A stretch of 64,000 nt of DNA from Scilla litardierei (GCA_030789695.1 JAULAV010009165.1:1-64000), one strand, 5' to 3'; counted from the stretch's first letter, positions 44,803 to 57,000 are shown. Notes: generated by a model not told the origin, from the letters alone. Made by a program: numbers and translations.

Positions 44803-45644
44803 TGATGTGAACCCTGCCAAGAACGACGAGACCCGACAACGAAGAGGAACACAAGATCATTCAATAATCATAATTTGGATGGAGACCTCGACCCGTTGCA
44901 CGCCAAAAGCAAGAACCTTGGTATAGATGACCTTGACCAGTTGCTTATTGCAAACAAAATTCTTGGTTTAAGGAAGACGCCACAAACGATGGTGGAAATC
45001 CATTTGATAAGTCGATGGTGAACGCCACGGAGAACTCCGACAAGTTCAAATAGTTGTTCTAAGAACCAAAGAGAAATTCTCTCAGAAATTTTTCCGAAAA
45101 ATCAACCCCATTTTCCATTGCTTAGATGCCTTTTAATATGCTCAAAATTACAATGAAAGTTCCTAAAATTTAGGCTAAAATTATGGCTACAAATCAGCCC
45201 ATTAATTGTCTGATCACTTGCCAACAAATAGGAAAGAAAAGTAATTATATTGGTATGCAAACCTTCCAAAAATAGAAAAGGAAAGTAATTTCTAGGCATG
45301 CAAGCCTTCCAAATATAGAAAAGGAAAGTAATTTCTATGCATGCGAGCCTTCCAAATAGAGTATTTGGCATTCAAAACCTTCCAAAAAGATTAATCCTCC
45401 ACATGCCAATTTATTTGCTGAATTTAAGCTATCCATAATTGGATTCTTCTAGAACTTGAATCATGTTGAGCCATCTTTGTTGAACACATGGCTCATGTTC
45501 AATGTGCCTCCATGATTTTCTCGAGCCCGGATCTCTTGAATCAACCCGTTGAGTACATCTTTGAACCTCTTTGCTTGCAAACGCGTAACTGGTCCAATTG
45601 GCACTTGAACTAGATCCTTTGAAGTTGTTCTATGATTTGCATCA
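44803..45644 (-). repeat. Element E 5' LTR
   Basis: 842 bp. The part equivalent to the pol tail is again open on the minus strand (PVTRLQAKRFKDVLNGLIQE), showing that this coding stretch belongs to the LTR itself. Ends at TSD CCTCT. Confidence 0.92.
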
Positions 45645-45713
45645 CCTCTTGTTATTGGGCCTTCACTTAGAATGTGGTCTTCATTTTGTAAGTTGATGGG
45701 CTTGCTCACATCA
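45645..45713 (-). repeat. Element A 5' LTR, distal fragment
   Basis: CCTCTTGTTATTGGGCCTTC to GCTCACATCA. It completes the LTR cut at 29,760 and is followed by TSD ATAAG and satellite. Confidence 0.92.
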
Positions 45714-45718
45714 ATAAG

Positions 45719-48700
45719 AGAAGACAAATTGGACTTAAAAATCATATCATTTAATAAAAAGATTGCCATCTTCAACTGGAAAATAAGCAAAGACAAATTT
45801 AAGCTATAAAAATCAAATCAATTAATAAAAAGATATATATCTTTCATAAAATGTAGAAAATAGCACCAAGCTCAGAAAATCATATATAAAAATCTTATCA
45901 GTTGAAGATGTCGATATCTCGGTTACAACAGACATTTTATAGATGAAGATGATGATTTCCTGATTCCGAATTTTATCTTCTGTTATGTTTCAGTTGAAGA
46001 TGGCGATTTTCCGGTTTCGACGGACATTTTTGGCCTAATTTTGTCTTCTCTGATATCATTTAATAAAAATATCCATATCTTCCAGAATATGTGAAAAATA
46101 GTCCAAATTTCTGAAAAAAACCGCAAAAATGTCCGTTGAAAACGGGAGATCGACATCTTCAACTAAAATATAAGAGAAGACAAAATAAGGCAAAAAGTAT
46201 CATTTAATAAAAAGATCGTCATCATCAACGGGAAAAATAAGAGAAGACAAAATTAGTCAACAAATATCATATCAATTAATATAAAGATCCTTATCTTCCA
46301 AAATATATAGAAAATAACCATGAGCTCAGAAAAATCCGTAAAAATGTCTGTCAGGAGATCGTTAGCTTCAACTTAAAAATAAGAGAAGACAAAGTTTGGC
46401 TATAAAAATCATATCGTTTAATCTAAAGATCCATATCCCGAAGTCAGAATAATACGCAAAATATCTGTTAGAAACGGGAGATCGCAATCTTCAACTAAAA
46501 AAATAAAAGAAAACAAAATTAGGACAAAAAAATTATATCATTTAATAAAACGATCCATAAGTTTTCAAAATGTAGAAAATAGACCCGAGCTCAGAAAAAT
46601 CTGCAAAAATGTCCCTTGGAACATGGAGATCGTCATCTTTAACTGAAAAATAAGAGAGGAAAAATTGGGTTATAAAAATCATATCATTTAATATAAAAAT
46701 TCATATTATACAAAAATATAAAAAATAGCCCGGAGCACATAACAATTTTGCACAAATGTCTATTGGAACCGGGAGATCACCAGCTTCAACTGAAAAAAAT
46801 AAGAGAATACAAACGTAGGCTATAAAAATCGCATTATTTAATAAAAAGTGATATATCTTCCATAAAATGTAGAAAATTGCACCAAGCCCAAAAAATACGC
46901 AAAAATGTCCGTTGGCACAGGAAGATCGCCATCTTCAACTGAAAAATAAAAGAAGACAACATTAGGCTATAAAAATCATATCATTTAATATAAAGATTCT
47001 TATCTTCCATAAAGTGTACAAAATAGCCCCAAGCTCAGAAAAATTTGCAATAATTTCCGCTAGAACCGAGAGAACGCCATCTTCAACCAAAATATAAGAG
47101 AAGACAAAATTAGACCAAAATATCATCTCATTTAATAAAACGATCCATATCTTCCCAAAATTGGAAAATAACACGGAGCTCAGAAAAATACGAAAAAATG
47201 ACCGTTGGAACCGGGAGATCGTGATCTTTAACCGAAATATAAGCGAAGATAAAATAAGGCCAAGAAATCATTTCATTTAATAAAAAGATCGCCATCATCA
47301 ACCGGAAAATAAGAGAAGACACGATTAGGCAACAAAAATTATATCAATTAATATAAAGATCATCATCTTCCAGAAAATATAGAAAATAGCCCCGACCTTA
47401 AAAAACATGCAAAAATTTCAATTGGAAACGAGAGATCGCCTTATTCATCCGAAAAATATGAGAAAAAATTAGGCCATAAAAATAATATCATTTAATAAAA
47501 AGATCCATATCTTACGGAAAATATAGAAAATATCACATAGCTCAAAAAATTCCGTAAAAATGTCCATTGGAACCGAGAGACTGCCATATTCATCTTAAAA
47601 ATAAGAGAAAAAATTAGGCCATAAAAATCATATCATTTAATATAAAGATCCATAATTTATAGAAAATGTAGAAAATAGCCCAGAGCTCAAAAAATTCCGC
47701 AAAAATTTCTGCTGGAACCGGGAGATCGCCATATTCAATTGAAAAATAAGAGAAGAAAAACTTAATCTATAAAAATCATATCATTTAATAAAAAGATCCA
47801 TATCTTCAATAAACTGTGTTAAAAAGTTCCGAGTTTAGAAAAATCCGCAAAAAAGGCTGTTAGATCAGGGAGATCGACATCTTCAACTAAAAAATATGAA
47901 AAAAAAAATTTAGTCAAAAAATTATATCATTTAACATAAAGATTCATATATCACTGAAAATTTAGAAAATAGCTCGAAGCTCAGAAAATATGCAAAAACG
48001 TCAGTTGGAACCTGGCGATCACCATCTTCAATGGAAAAAAATAAGGGAAGATAAAATTAGGCCTAAAAAGCATTTCATTTAATAAAAAGATATATAACTT
48101 CCCGAAAATGTAGAAAAATTGTCTCGAGCTCAGAAATAGCCACAAAAATATCCGTTGGAATCGAGAAATCGCTATCTTCAACTGAAAAATAAGAGAAGAA
48201 AAAATTAAACTATAAAAATCATATCACATAATATTAAAATACATATCTTCCAGAAAATTTAGTAACTAGTTTGGATTTTAGAAAAATCTGCACAAATGTT
48301 TGTTGGAAATGGGAGATCGCCATCTTCAACTAAAAAAGAGAAACAAAATTAGGGCAAAAAATTATATCATTTAATAAAAAGATACATAACTTTTCAAAAA
48401 TGTAGAAAAATAGTCTCAAGCTCAAAAATATCTACAAAAATGTCCTTGGAAGAAGGAGATTGACATCTTCAACTGAAAAATAAGAGAAAACAAAATTAGG
48501 CTAAAAATCATGTCATTTAATAAAAAGAGCTATATCTTCTATAAAATGTAGAAAATAGCCCCAAATTTAGAAAAAAACTTCAAAAATGTCCATTGGAACC
48601 GAGAGATCGCTATTTGCAACTGAAAAATAAGAGAAAACACAATTAGGCTATAAAAATCATATCATTTAACCTAAAGATATTATATATCTTATAGAAAACA

Positions 48701-48971
48701 TAGAAAATAACTCGGAGCTCAGAAAAATCCGCAAAAATGTCCATGGTACAGGGAGATCGCCATCTTCTTCTGAAAAATATAAGAGATAAAATTAGGCCAA
48801 AATCATATTATTTAATAAAAAGACCCTTATCTTCCAAAAAATGTAGAAAATAGACTCAAGGTCAAAAAAATCCACAAAAATCTCCGGTGGAACCGTGAGA
48901 ATGCCATCTTCAACAAAAAAGAGAAGACAACATCAGGCCAAAAATCATATCATTTAATAAAATGATACATA
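45719..48971. repeat. Satellite tract 2: diverged monomers
   Basis: About 22 monomers of the same family as tract 1, mostly in the same orientation, without visible HOR order. Bounded by element A on the left and the large Helitron on the right. Confidence 0.9.
45899..46050 (-). repeat. Inverted satellite segment
   Basis: Here the satellite core reads as its reverse complement (CAGTTGAAGATGGCGATTTT and AATTTTGTCTTCTCT), with parts of two monomers joined after loss of the middle. The flanks are in normal orientation. Confidence 0.85.
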
Positions 48972-49175
48972 TCTATTCTATAAAACATGACCTTTTTTGA
49001 ATTTTGTCCCAGTCATAAGTCCAGTCATAAGTTTGTTTGTCCCAGTCATCAAGAATGTACCCATCATCACAAATCTGAAAATTTTACGGTGAAAAATTTA
49101 AAATTTGAAACGAAAACTTGAGATTTGCACTCGGAAACGTGACAGAACAAGAAAGCAGGGATCCGTACAGAACAA

Positions 49176-49773
49176 GCTCAGCAGCGATACTAGGCTAACC
49201 AAACAGCCCTACCGCCTTCTTTCTTCCTCCTTTCTCTCTATCATTCCCCCATAAAAGTCTAGGGTTTTGATCTCGATCTCGAAGGAGAAGAAGAGAGGAG
49301 ATTCCCCAGAAATGGCGTTATATGCTTCTTGCAGATCTGCAGCTCCACTTCTCTACGGATCCTGATATCTCTTCCCCACGGCTGATTTGGGGGTTCGAAC
49401 TCCCGATTCTTTCAAGGTTTGGCTAACCTTCTTTCTGTCAGATTCCCCATCATCCATGCAAGTTTGCATTTTTAAAGCTCAGCCGCGATACTAGGCTAAC
49501 CAAAAAGCCCTACCGCCTTCTTTCTTCCCCCTTTCTCTCTATCATTCCCCCATTAAAGTCTAGGGTTTTGATCTCGATCTCGAAGGAGAAGAAGAGAGGA
49601 GATTCCCCAGAAATGGCGTTCTATGCTTCTTGCAGATCTGCATCTCCACTTCTCTACGGATCCTGATATCTCTTCCCCACGGCTGATTTGGGGGTTCGAA
49701 CTCCCGATTCTTTCAAGGTTCGGCTAACCTTCTTTCTATCATATTCCCCATCATCCATGCAAGTTTGCCTTTT
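49176..49773 (+). pseudogene. Captured 5'-exon-like segment, duplicated in tandem (301-bp period)
   Basis: Two copies (49,176-49,476 and 49,477-49,773) of a pyrimidine-rich leader, an ATG (49,312 and 49,613) and a short frame MALYASCRSAAPLLYGS or MAFYASCRSASPLLYGS, then stop. The leader and Ala/Ser/Arg-rich start look like a 5' UTR plus an organelle-type presequence exon, but I do not recognise the gene. Confidence 0.5.
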
Positions 49774-51447
49774 TTTGGTTGAGCCTCCTTCATATATTCT
49801 GTCATATATTTTGTTGAGCATTTTTTTGTTAGATGATATATGGTGTCTTTAGTCTTTAGACATATAGTGTCAATCGTAGAAACGTTCGTTACCTCTGTAT
49901 GTGATTTTGTGAGTTCTGATTCATACTCGAATATTTGTTATCTTTTAGTAATTTCACTTGGTATGTTGGATATTAAATTTGTTGATTAGTGGATATTCAC
50001 ATATATGCTACTACAAAAATCGTGTATTTGGTGAAGTTTTGAATGATGTTGGTTTTCTTCAGATTCGATTGATTTGAGTTGGGCCTCACATTGCTGCAAT
50101 CAGGAATGATTTTGCTTAGTTAGGGTAAAGTTTTAAGTAGTACTGTAGTAGTTAGATTTATGTTTAAATTTGAAAATTTGTGTTTAACTTTTTGGTTTCT
50201 CTAGATTCGTTTGAGTTGATGCGGTGGATTTTAATTTCACATCTATGTAATTCAGGTATGTTTTTGTTCGGTTACTTTATTTTTATTTTTTCCTGTATGC
50301 ATAATATCCAAACTTTTGATATGTGATTTCTGATTAAAAATTTATGGAAACTTTTATCCTTTTTTTGGTTTCTTGAGATGTGATTGAGTTTGGTTAATTT
50401 GGGCCTCACATTTCAACCGTCAGGGAGGAATTTACTTAATCGGGGCTCTTCTTTGTGCTCCGAATTTGCTGAATTTTACTGGTAATTCTGAAGAGGACAT
50501 ATCATAATGCAGGTCATCTGCAGGTCCGGTGAGATGCTCATTTAAAAGAGTAGTGATTTTGATTATTGTCAATACTTATCAATTTCAAATTTTTTTCGGG
50601 GGGAAACCGAACTCCCCCCTCTCAAAAAGCTCACTTGCTTCGGTACAGAGAGAGGATCATGGGTGTAGAGAGCAATAGAGGCGATGATAGAGTTGTCTGA
50701 GCGAGTGTCTTCTATGCTGGCATGGTTGGATTGCCTGTCGAGGTTCACGTCAAGGACGTATCTATCTATTGTGGGATTAATCACATTACTTCATTCGATG
50801 AAGGCCACAACAATTAAAAAAAATTTGATTAGTTAATTTGTTCCTATTTGTTTGAAATTTGTTATTTGTTTCATTTTGTTTGATTTGAATTTAGTTCTCA
50901 TTAGAGATATAGTTTATTTCTACATATTTTAGTGGCATTTGACGCGATTATTATTGCTTCATTGCCTTAATCCTCTGGGTGTAGTATGTTGGTATCGAAA
51001 TTGGGAATTTGATTATTGCTAGCATTGATCTAATCATGCTTATATTATATTTTCTATACAATTATAGTTTATTTCGATAGTTTAATTGTTCCTAATTTTT
51101 ATTTGATATGAGATTGTAATTCTGAAAAATGGTCTGCAGTTCTGATGATGCCTAATCATTTGTCACCAACATCATTTGAATATTTCATGTTGTCACGCTT
51201 TACCTTTGTTTTTTTGGGTTTGCAATGCTTGGTTATTGTTGCCTATTTAAAGTTACCAGCTTATGGTTACAGTATGATTGATCGGTTATTATTTAGAACT
51301 GCGAGAGTTTGAACTTACTTTTCTTTTTTGGACTTTTTCCGGTATCTTAAAGAAAGTGAAGGTAATAAATCCTGCAATGTTGTGCTCATCCAGGTGGCTG
51401 TAAAATGCCGTTGAGTTGTCTACTTACCATCTGTTCTTTAATTTCAG
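49774..51447 (+). other. Helitron interior, intron-like, no exon recognised
   Basis: T-rich, intron-like DNA. A 71-aa minus-strand frame at 50,569-50,784 is not recognised. Confidence 0.5.
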
Positions 51448-51571
51448 GACTTCTTCCTCCAGCAGAGAGAATTGTTGGTGCTCTTGCTGGAACCATTGAG
51501 TTCCAAGCTAATAATCTTTACTCAGAAAAAGAACCAAAGGCATTAATATCTAGCATTAGCTTTCCCGCAAG
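51448..51571 (+). pseudogene. Captured exon of an unrecognised gene
   Basis: Flanked by an acceptor (TTTCAG|GACTTC) and a donor (GCAAG|GTATGC). The open frame reads GLLPPAERIVGALAGTIEFQ and continues to SISFPA. The splice sites and clean frame make it exon-like. Family not recognised. Confidence 0.5.
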
Positions 51572-52039
51572 GTATGCATCCTGGAACTTAATTTATTCAT
51601 AAAAAGTTATTAAATTTAAATCAAACAAAAATTGGAGATGTTATTCCTTATGGCCCATGTATAACTGTAATCCATTTGGGAAAATTATTATTCATGGAGA
51701 AAATTGAAACTTGGAGAGTTCCTTTCAGGTTGTATGAGCTTAAATTGCATGGCTAACAAGCGTATGCAGATTATTTTACGGCTAATAGAAATTCCAATTA
51801 CTTTTATATAAAAACATATTACTATTCTAGATATTATAAATCCAATATTTAAGATGTCTATATGCTACGTTGATCGTGGATTCAATGGTTTTTTGTATGA
51901 CTTAAACAAAAAGGTACTGTTGTGTATGACTTAAAAGTTCAGGGTATTAATATGAAAGAGGCCCCAAACGTTGGGGTATTTTTGTGTGATTTCCTCTTAA
52001 ACTTTTCGATGTTTTAGAGACGTACTAAAATGTTCGTTT

Positions 52040-52820
52040 AACCCATTACAAAACTTTGATCGGCCTCTGGACTACATGCAGCATCATGTGGGTGTCAGTG
52101 AGGGGATGAGAGCTGGCGTCATTGACTTGATTGTCGCAGTTTATGAAAAATATGATTTGATGCCGGAGACCCTGTACCTTACTATCCATTTAATCGATCA
52201 GTACCTTTCTATAAAGAGAGTACATGGGAGCAGGCTAGAACTTATTGGCATAAGCGCGTTTCATATTGCCTGCAAGTATGAGGAGATACTGCCTCCCGAG
52301 GTATCATCCAATTCCCACATCATTCTTTTAATAATCATTTTTTTCACATATATTATATTTGTGCTTAATAATATGCAATGGATACAGGTCGATGACATCA
52401 TTTATACCACTGATGCGGCCTATACCAGAGAAGAGATGCTTGCCACAGAAATAGATATTCTTGATACTCTGCAGCGGAGGCTAACTGTCCCAACGCAGTA
52501 CATGTTTCTTGTGTGTTTTCTCCAGATTGCAATGTGCGATGATAAAGAGGTTAGGTGTGGTTGCTAATAACAGTATTTACCCCTTTTGTTTCTTGGCTAT
52601 TTTGATCTTTAACTTTGTTTTTCATGTGCTGGATGTAGATGGAGCACATGGTCTTCTTCTTAGCAGAGCTAGGATTGATGTGATAGTCTATGGCTACATG
52701 CTTTCCTTCTGTCGCTGCTGCATCTGCTGTTTATGCAGCTCGATGCACACTAAACAAAAGCCATCATTGGCCTAAGAAGCTCAAACTTCACACAAGATTG
52801 TCTGCAACACAACTGTTGTA
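52040..52820 (+). pseudogene. Captured B-type cyclin exons (cyclin box), disabled
   Basis: Cyclin B activates CDKs at mitosis. Three exons are legible. Exon 1 (about 52,040-52,300) reads GMRAGVIDLIVAVYEKYDLM, PETLYLTIHLIDQYLSIKRV and ISAFHIACKYEEILPPE, the first cyclin fold, with the usual Trp of IDWL replaced. Exon 2 (52,388-52,549) reads TREEMLATEIDILDTLQRRL and TVPTQYMFLVCFLQ. Exon 3 (52,639-about 52,820) reads MEHMVFFLAELGLM, two stops (52,681-52,686), then SVAAASAVYAARCTLNKS. Introns keep GT/AG and sit where plant cyclin B genes have them (KE|MEHM). N-terminal regions with the destruction box are absent. Confidence 0.88.
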
Positions 52821-52914
52821 TGCCCCCAACCCTTAAAATGAATCAATCGAATGGAAACCTTAAAATTTAAATTTTAGACCTTAATATTGATGTTATTTAT
52901 TAATTTGCAGATGT

Positions 52915-52985
52915 TTTTTTTGTTGCTTCTTTGAGTGCGAACGATGGCGAAGAGGTTTGTGGAATTACAAAGGATGATACTGAAG
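52915..52985 (+). pseudogene. Possible short captured exon, unrecognised
   Basis: Between TTTGCAG and GAAGTAAGC one frame reads VASLSANDGEEVCGITKDDT. The frame choice is uncertain and I do not recognise it. It could belong with either neighbouring gene fragment. Confidence 0.3.
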
Positions 52986-53873
52986 TAAGCCTGCCATTTA
53001 TCACCTTTTGATTTATTTTTTAAAAAATAATTGTATAGTTTCTTTTAATTTGTATGGATTAATTTATTGTTTTTTCGATGGATATGGTTAATTGGGAAAA
53101 CCCCATTGGTGTATCTCAACATATTGTTGATGGATGTAAAGCTTGAATCGCTGCAAACTTGGGGATGATGGAGCCTTGCTCCAATGTCAATGATCGGTGA
53201 TTTATTTTATTTCAATTTTGTTACTGTAATTTTATTGCATTATTGGATATAGCATGATCACTGATGCAACGGAGAAAGGCCTTATTATATGTAATTTTAT
53301 TATATGAATTAAGTAGTTCAGACTAATTTAATGTTCTGTAGTGAATTATTTCTTTTCACGGGAAGAAAACAATTATACCAATGTCATTCATCTTATTATA
53401 TGAATTAAGATTAAGAAAGATGTTTTTGAACTACAAATCATTATCTCCCTTATGTTTGTAAAGTTTGGTCCGGGGTTATGATTCGCCTCAAGGCTTGCCA
53501 TAATTTTCAACTGAAAAGCTAGCCATTAAATATGAAGACCATATTGGGTCATAGTGTATCTCTTCAAGGTTAATTCATTCTCATCTCAAAATTGTGTTTT
53601 AAGTATTGGGATTTATGTAGAATTTAAGGATGAATGGATAACTTGAGATTTGTATGCATTTGTCTATAGGCGGCCTTCCCCATTTACATCTTTGTTCTCA
53701 TGGGATTGTTATCTAACGTACTTTTTTGTTGCCGTCATTGTCGTAGCTATAATTTGAGATTTTTCCCACCAACATGATGCTATCATATCATGATCAATAT
53801 TTGCTTTTGGTAACTAATTTTGTTGTATACACATCCTACATATCTAAGTAATTGAACTTGCAACTCATTACAG

Positions 53874-54757
53874 GAAAAGGAAGCAAGAGATATTGAGATC
53901 CCAAATATTCGATAGGAAGTGTTTGAGTTGATGATGAGGTGTGTATATACTTGCTTGCACTTTCACGTTCATGATAATCTGATTCCTAGGGTCATAGTTG
54001 CATGATTGATTCGCATTTCATCTTTGATTTGGGAGAGTTGTGTAATGTGTGCTACGTTACACCTTCAATTTGTCAAATTTGCAAATTAGTTGATTATCTT
54101 GAATTATTATTATTCGCTTCAAAGATTTAAATACTTGCTTTGCCATGAACGGAATCCACATCTGTAACGGCTAAATCTGTAACTTACTGTTACGACACAT
54201 TCGTAACTGTGAAAAGTGTAAGCTTGTGTTAAAATGATGGATTGTGTTATATGTACATATTATTATGCGATTCCTATATATATGATTACATTATTGTCTA
54301 GAACTATTGCTGAAAATTTGACTTTTTAAGATCTTTTTGAACTCTAACCTTTTATCCAAGCCAAATCATATTTGAGAATATAAATTGTGACTGTTTGGAT
54401 TTACATTATCCCTGTTATGTTTTCAGATTCATCTACACAGTGTCAGTTGAAGTCACTACATCAATTGTACAAGATCTTCTTAGAGCTGTTGATCAGTATC
54501 TCTTAGAAGGTCTGAAGCGTTTATGTGAATATGCAATTGCTCAGGTGGGTGAACGTCCTTTTTTTTGAATTATGGGCTTGGATTGAATTTAATTGTCTGT
54601 TCCTGAAATTGTGTATTTTTATTTCAGTTCAGGATGTCAAGTTGGAAAACATCTCCAGCATGTACAAATTGTCAGAAGCCTAGCATGCAATGTTTCTTAG
54701 GCACACCTGTGTACTATTCATCTTGGAGCAATTTGACAAAATAAACATCAGACCATG
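53874..54757 (+). pseudogene. Captured ARIA/ABAP1-like BTB-domain exons, disabled
   Basis: ARIA/ABAP1 proteins join armadillo repeats to a BTB/POZ domain and act in ABA signalling or replication control. Three spliceable exons cover the BTB part. 53,874-53,938 reads EKEARDIEIPNIR, stop in place of Trp, EVFELMMR. 54,427-54,544 reads FIYTVSVEVTTSIVQDLLRA, then VDQYLLEGLKRLCEYAIAQ. 54,633-54,757 reads DVKLENISSMYKLSEA, stop, HAMFLRHTCVLFILEQFDKI. GT/AG splice sites are intact. Armadillo repeats are absent. Two in-frame stops (53,913 and 54,681) make it a pseudogene. Family assignment is from remembered sequence patterns. Confidence 0.8.
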
Positions 54758-55403
54758 GTATCCTCCCATTGATTTATTCCAGTTAATTAGTGTTTGGGTT
54801 CTGTTTTTTGAACCTTTTATGCCAATTATTGTGCTACATGCTTTTATTCAGGTTATTTGAGACCTAGATACCAAAATTCTACCTTTTCGATCATTTTCCC
54901 CTTATTTTCATTAAATACTCGAATCCATACTTTGTTCTTTTAATTGGGCAGTCTTTAAAAATATCGTAGTAAATACAATCAGGTTCAGCTTCAGCTACAA
55001 TTGTTGTCACTGCTATTTCTATGATTCACTTTTATATGTATATCCTGATGAATCAACTTTTTATTTGTGATTAACTTATAAGGAATATTCTGCATGAACC
55101 ACCACCTATCAATTAGTTATTTACGTTGCTACCACAAGCATTATATGAATACCGAAATAAAAAGATAATATGTTTTCTAATACCTGATTATATGATCTTA
55201 TTTTGTATTATTCTTATTGGTTTAATCATCTTTGGACCTTTAGATCATTCACTGCGAAAAAACAAGCCTTCTGATATCTGTGTGTAAATTGATATTGGAG
55301 AATATATCTTGAACTGTACGCGCGCTTATATAACAATTTGGAGTGTTTTTGGTCTCCTTCCATTTTTAATCTTCCAATCGATTAATGCATTATTCACAAA
55401 CAG

Positions 55404-55563
55404 CTTCAACGGCGATCCTCTTCATTGTTCCTGGCATGGGTCTCCGCCGCAAACTCCATTTGGAGTACCAAAGCTAGCAAATTTTACCTCTGTCAAATTC
55501 TGCCCAGTACAACAAGATAGATGGACCCCTGATCTTCAATTTATTGCATGTAGCAATGGGGAG
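55404..55563 (+). pseudogene. Captured exon of an unrecognised gene
   Basis: Acceptor (ACAAACAG|CTTC) and donor (GGGGAG|GTAATG) bracket an open frame reading [20 protein letters not shown] and ending [11 protein letters not shown]. Exon-like, family not recognised. Confidence 0.5.
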
Positions 55564-55780
55564 GTAATGCGATTTTCAATTTCATAACACATTTCTTGCA
55601 TGTTGTTGTGATAAAGATAATGTTGTAAATTTTTATAAATGACAGTTGGACTCCAAATGGGTTCATCCTTACTACGAAAATGTTTATGCTTAAGCTAAAT
55701 TTCACTTAATTTCATTGTTCAATACCACTGAACCTATTATTAGACTGCTGCAACTGAATGTTTTTATTTAATTTTATTTT

Positions 55781-56100
55781 TTGAGGGAAAAGTATTTGCT
55801 CGAGGTGCTAGCACATGTCGTACATGCAAGGGACGAGAAGCTCGGGACCGCCAGTCAGGGTGTAGATGATGAGAAGAGGATGTTGTATGAGATGTTGAAG
55901 GAAGCTAGAAGGAAGCTAGAAGGAAGAGACACAAGTTTATTTCAGACGGCGAAACTGGCATCATTCTTCCAGCATAACAGTATGGCATCTGGATGAGGGC
56001 TTCAAAAGTGTTGAAGCTTGTAGCAGTTTGTGACCCGACATTTGTTAACACCATTATTTTATGATGTAATTTCCCAACATGTCAAGTTTTTAATGGATTT
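55781..56100 (+). pseudogene. Captured terminal-exon-like segment
   Basis: An open frame of about 70 aa, charged and helical (KYLLEVLAHVVHARDEKLG, then EKRMLYEMLKEARRKLEGRD), ends in TGA at about 55,994 and is followed by a 3'-UTR-like stretch. It may be the last exon of the gene that supplied 55,404-55,563. Not recognised. Confidence 0.45.
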
Positions 56101-57000
56101 TAAATCCAATTTCTTTTTTCATGTACCTTTGAAATATAAATTTTTTCTTGCAATTGAGGTGCTAATGCAAGATTCTATAATGTTGCACATGTAGAGTGAA
56201 GTTTTCTGGAAGGATTTGTTATGATTTTGTTATTTTCTTTCCTGTATCTTTAGTTGTGGTACAATGGTAATGCAAAATTTATTGAAATGTTGGGACTTCC
56301 ATAGATGATTCAATTAGTTGGTTGGCAACACCTCATTCTCATGGGTATTCTCATTTTGAAATATTAAATAAAATGCACAACGATACATCAAGCAAGGCCG
56401 TGTTTATTGAAATCAGTTCTCATATTTCTTCATCACTTATGGTTTCAAAGAACTCTGTATTCCATACCAATGCTAAGATCATAATATCCCAAATTCAAAA
56501 CAGATTTGCCAAGTTCATAATCTTCCATACATGGTATTCGATGTTATCCATTATGTCATCTGGACATCAATCAGCACAGACATGTCAATGTACAACCCAC
56601 ATTATTGGTACAATGCAATAAAATCGAATACCATGCCACGAGTCTATGATCCCTTTGAAAAGAACTGTATTGGCAAGGAATCTTATTCGGTAACAATGGT
56701 TTCTGAAGTTTTCGGGGGAGACTCATGCCATGGAACTACGAATCATGCAAAATGTACATCTTCAAATGCAGACGTTAGCTACCAATATTTATAATATGTA
56801 CTCTCCGCAAATAACAAACTGCATTGGGTGTAAAAGACCTTAAAGAATAAAATTATATATGATACAGTGCATTGAATCATTTGAATCATACAAAATTATA
56901 CAAAAGTATGCACATCACCATGTTTAAATACATCAATTCTTCATAAGTTAATCATATAAAACATGTTTAAATACATTCAGGTCTCTATGGAATTCTGCCA
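56101..57000 (+). other. Helitron interior, no gene recognised
   Basis: A+T-rich. Frames of 87-99 aa at 56,322-56,794 overlap each other and have no family signature or exon-like ends. Confidence 0.4.

Larger units (their letters stand above)
29761..45644 (-). mobile_element. Element E: CRM-like Ty3/gypsy retrotransposon, split by element F
   Basis: Bounded by TSD CCTCT (29,756-29,760; 45,645-45,649), lying in the 5' LTR of element A. LTRs (about 829 and 842 bp, TGATGTGAA...TTTGCATCA) are roughly 90% identical by hand count. The minus-strand PBS is at 44,789-44,800 and the polypurine tract at 30,590-30,602. Excluding F the interior is about 5.2 kb, which suits a full gag-pol in the order gag, PR, RT, RNase H, integrase. 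The pol frame runs about 168 bp into the 3' LTR, as reported for CRM elements. Many stops and frameshifts make it inactive. Confidence 0.9.
7938..45713 (-). mobile_element. Element A: CRM-like Ty3/gypsy retrotransposon, split by nested insertions
   Basis: It runs TGATGTGA...TCACATCA and is bounded by the direct repeat ATAAG (7,933-7,937 and 45,714-45,718). Removing it rejoins the satellite. Oriented on the minus strand: the 5' LTR is the right one and the 3' LTR the left. The PBS is at 28,766-28,779 and the polypurine tract at 25,208-25,220. Net of insertions its LTRs are about 1.05 kb and its interior 3.57 kb, short because part of pol is deleted. Each LTR was hit by a later element (C on the left, E on the right). 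The Ty3/gypsy call rests on the gag, PR and RT remnants. The CRM-like call rests on the reading frame continuing into the 3' LTR and is less certain. Confidence 0.85.

Noticed and set aside
56322..56794. 99- and 87-aa frames in the Helitron
   Set aside because: Overlapping frames in A+T-rich DNA without splice-site context or recognised motif.
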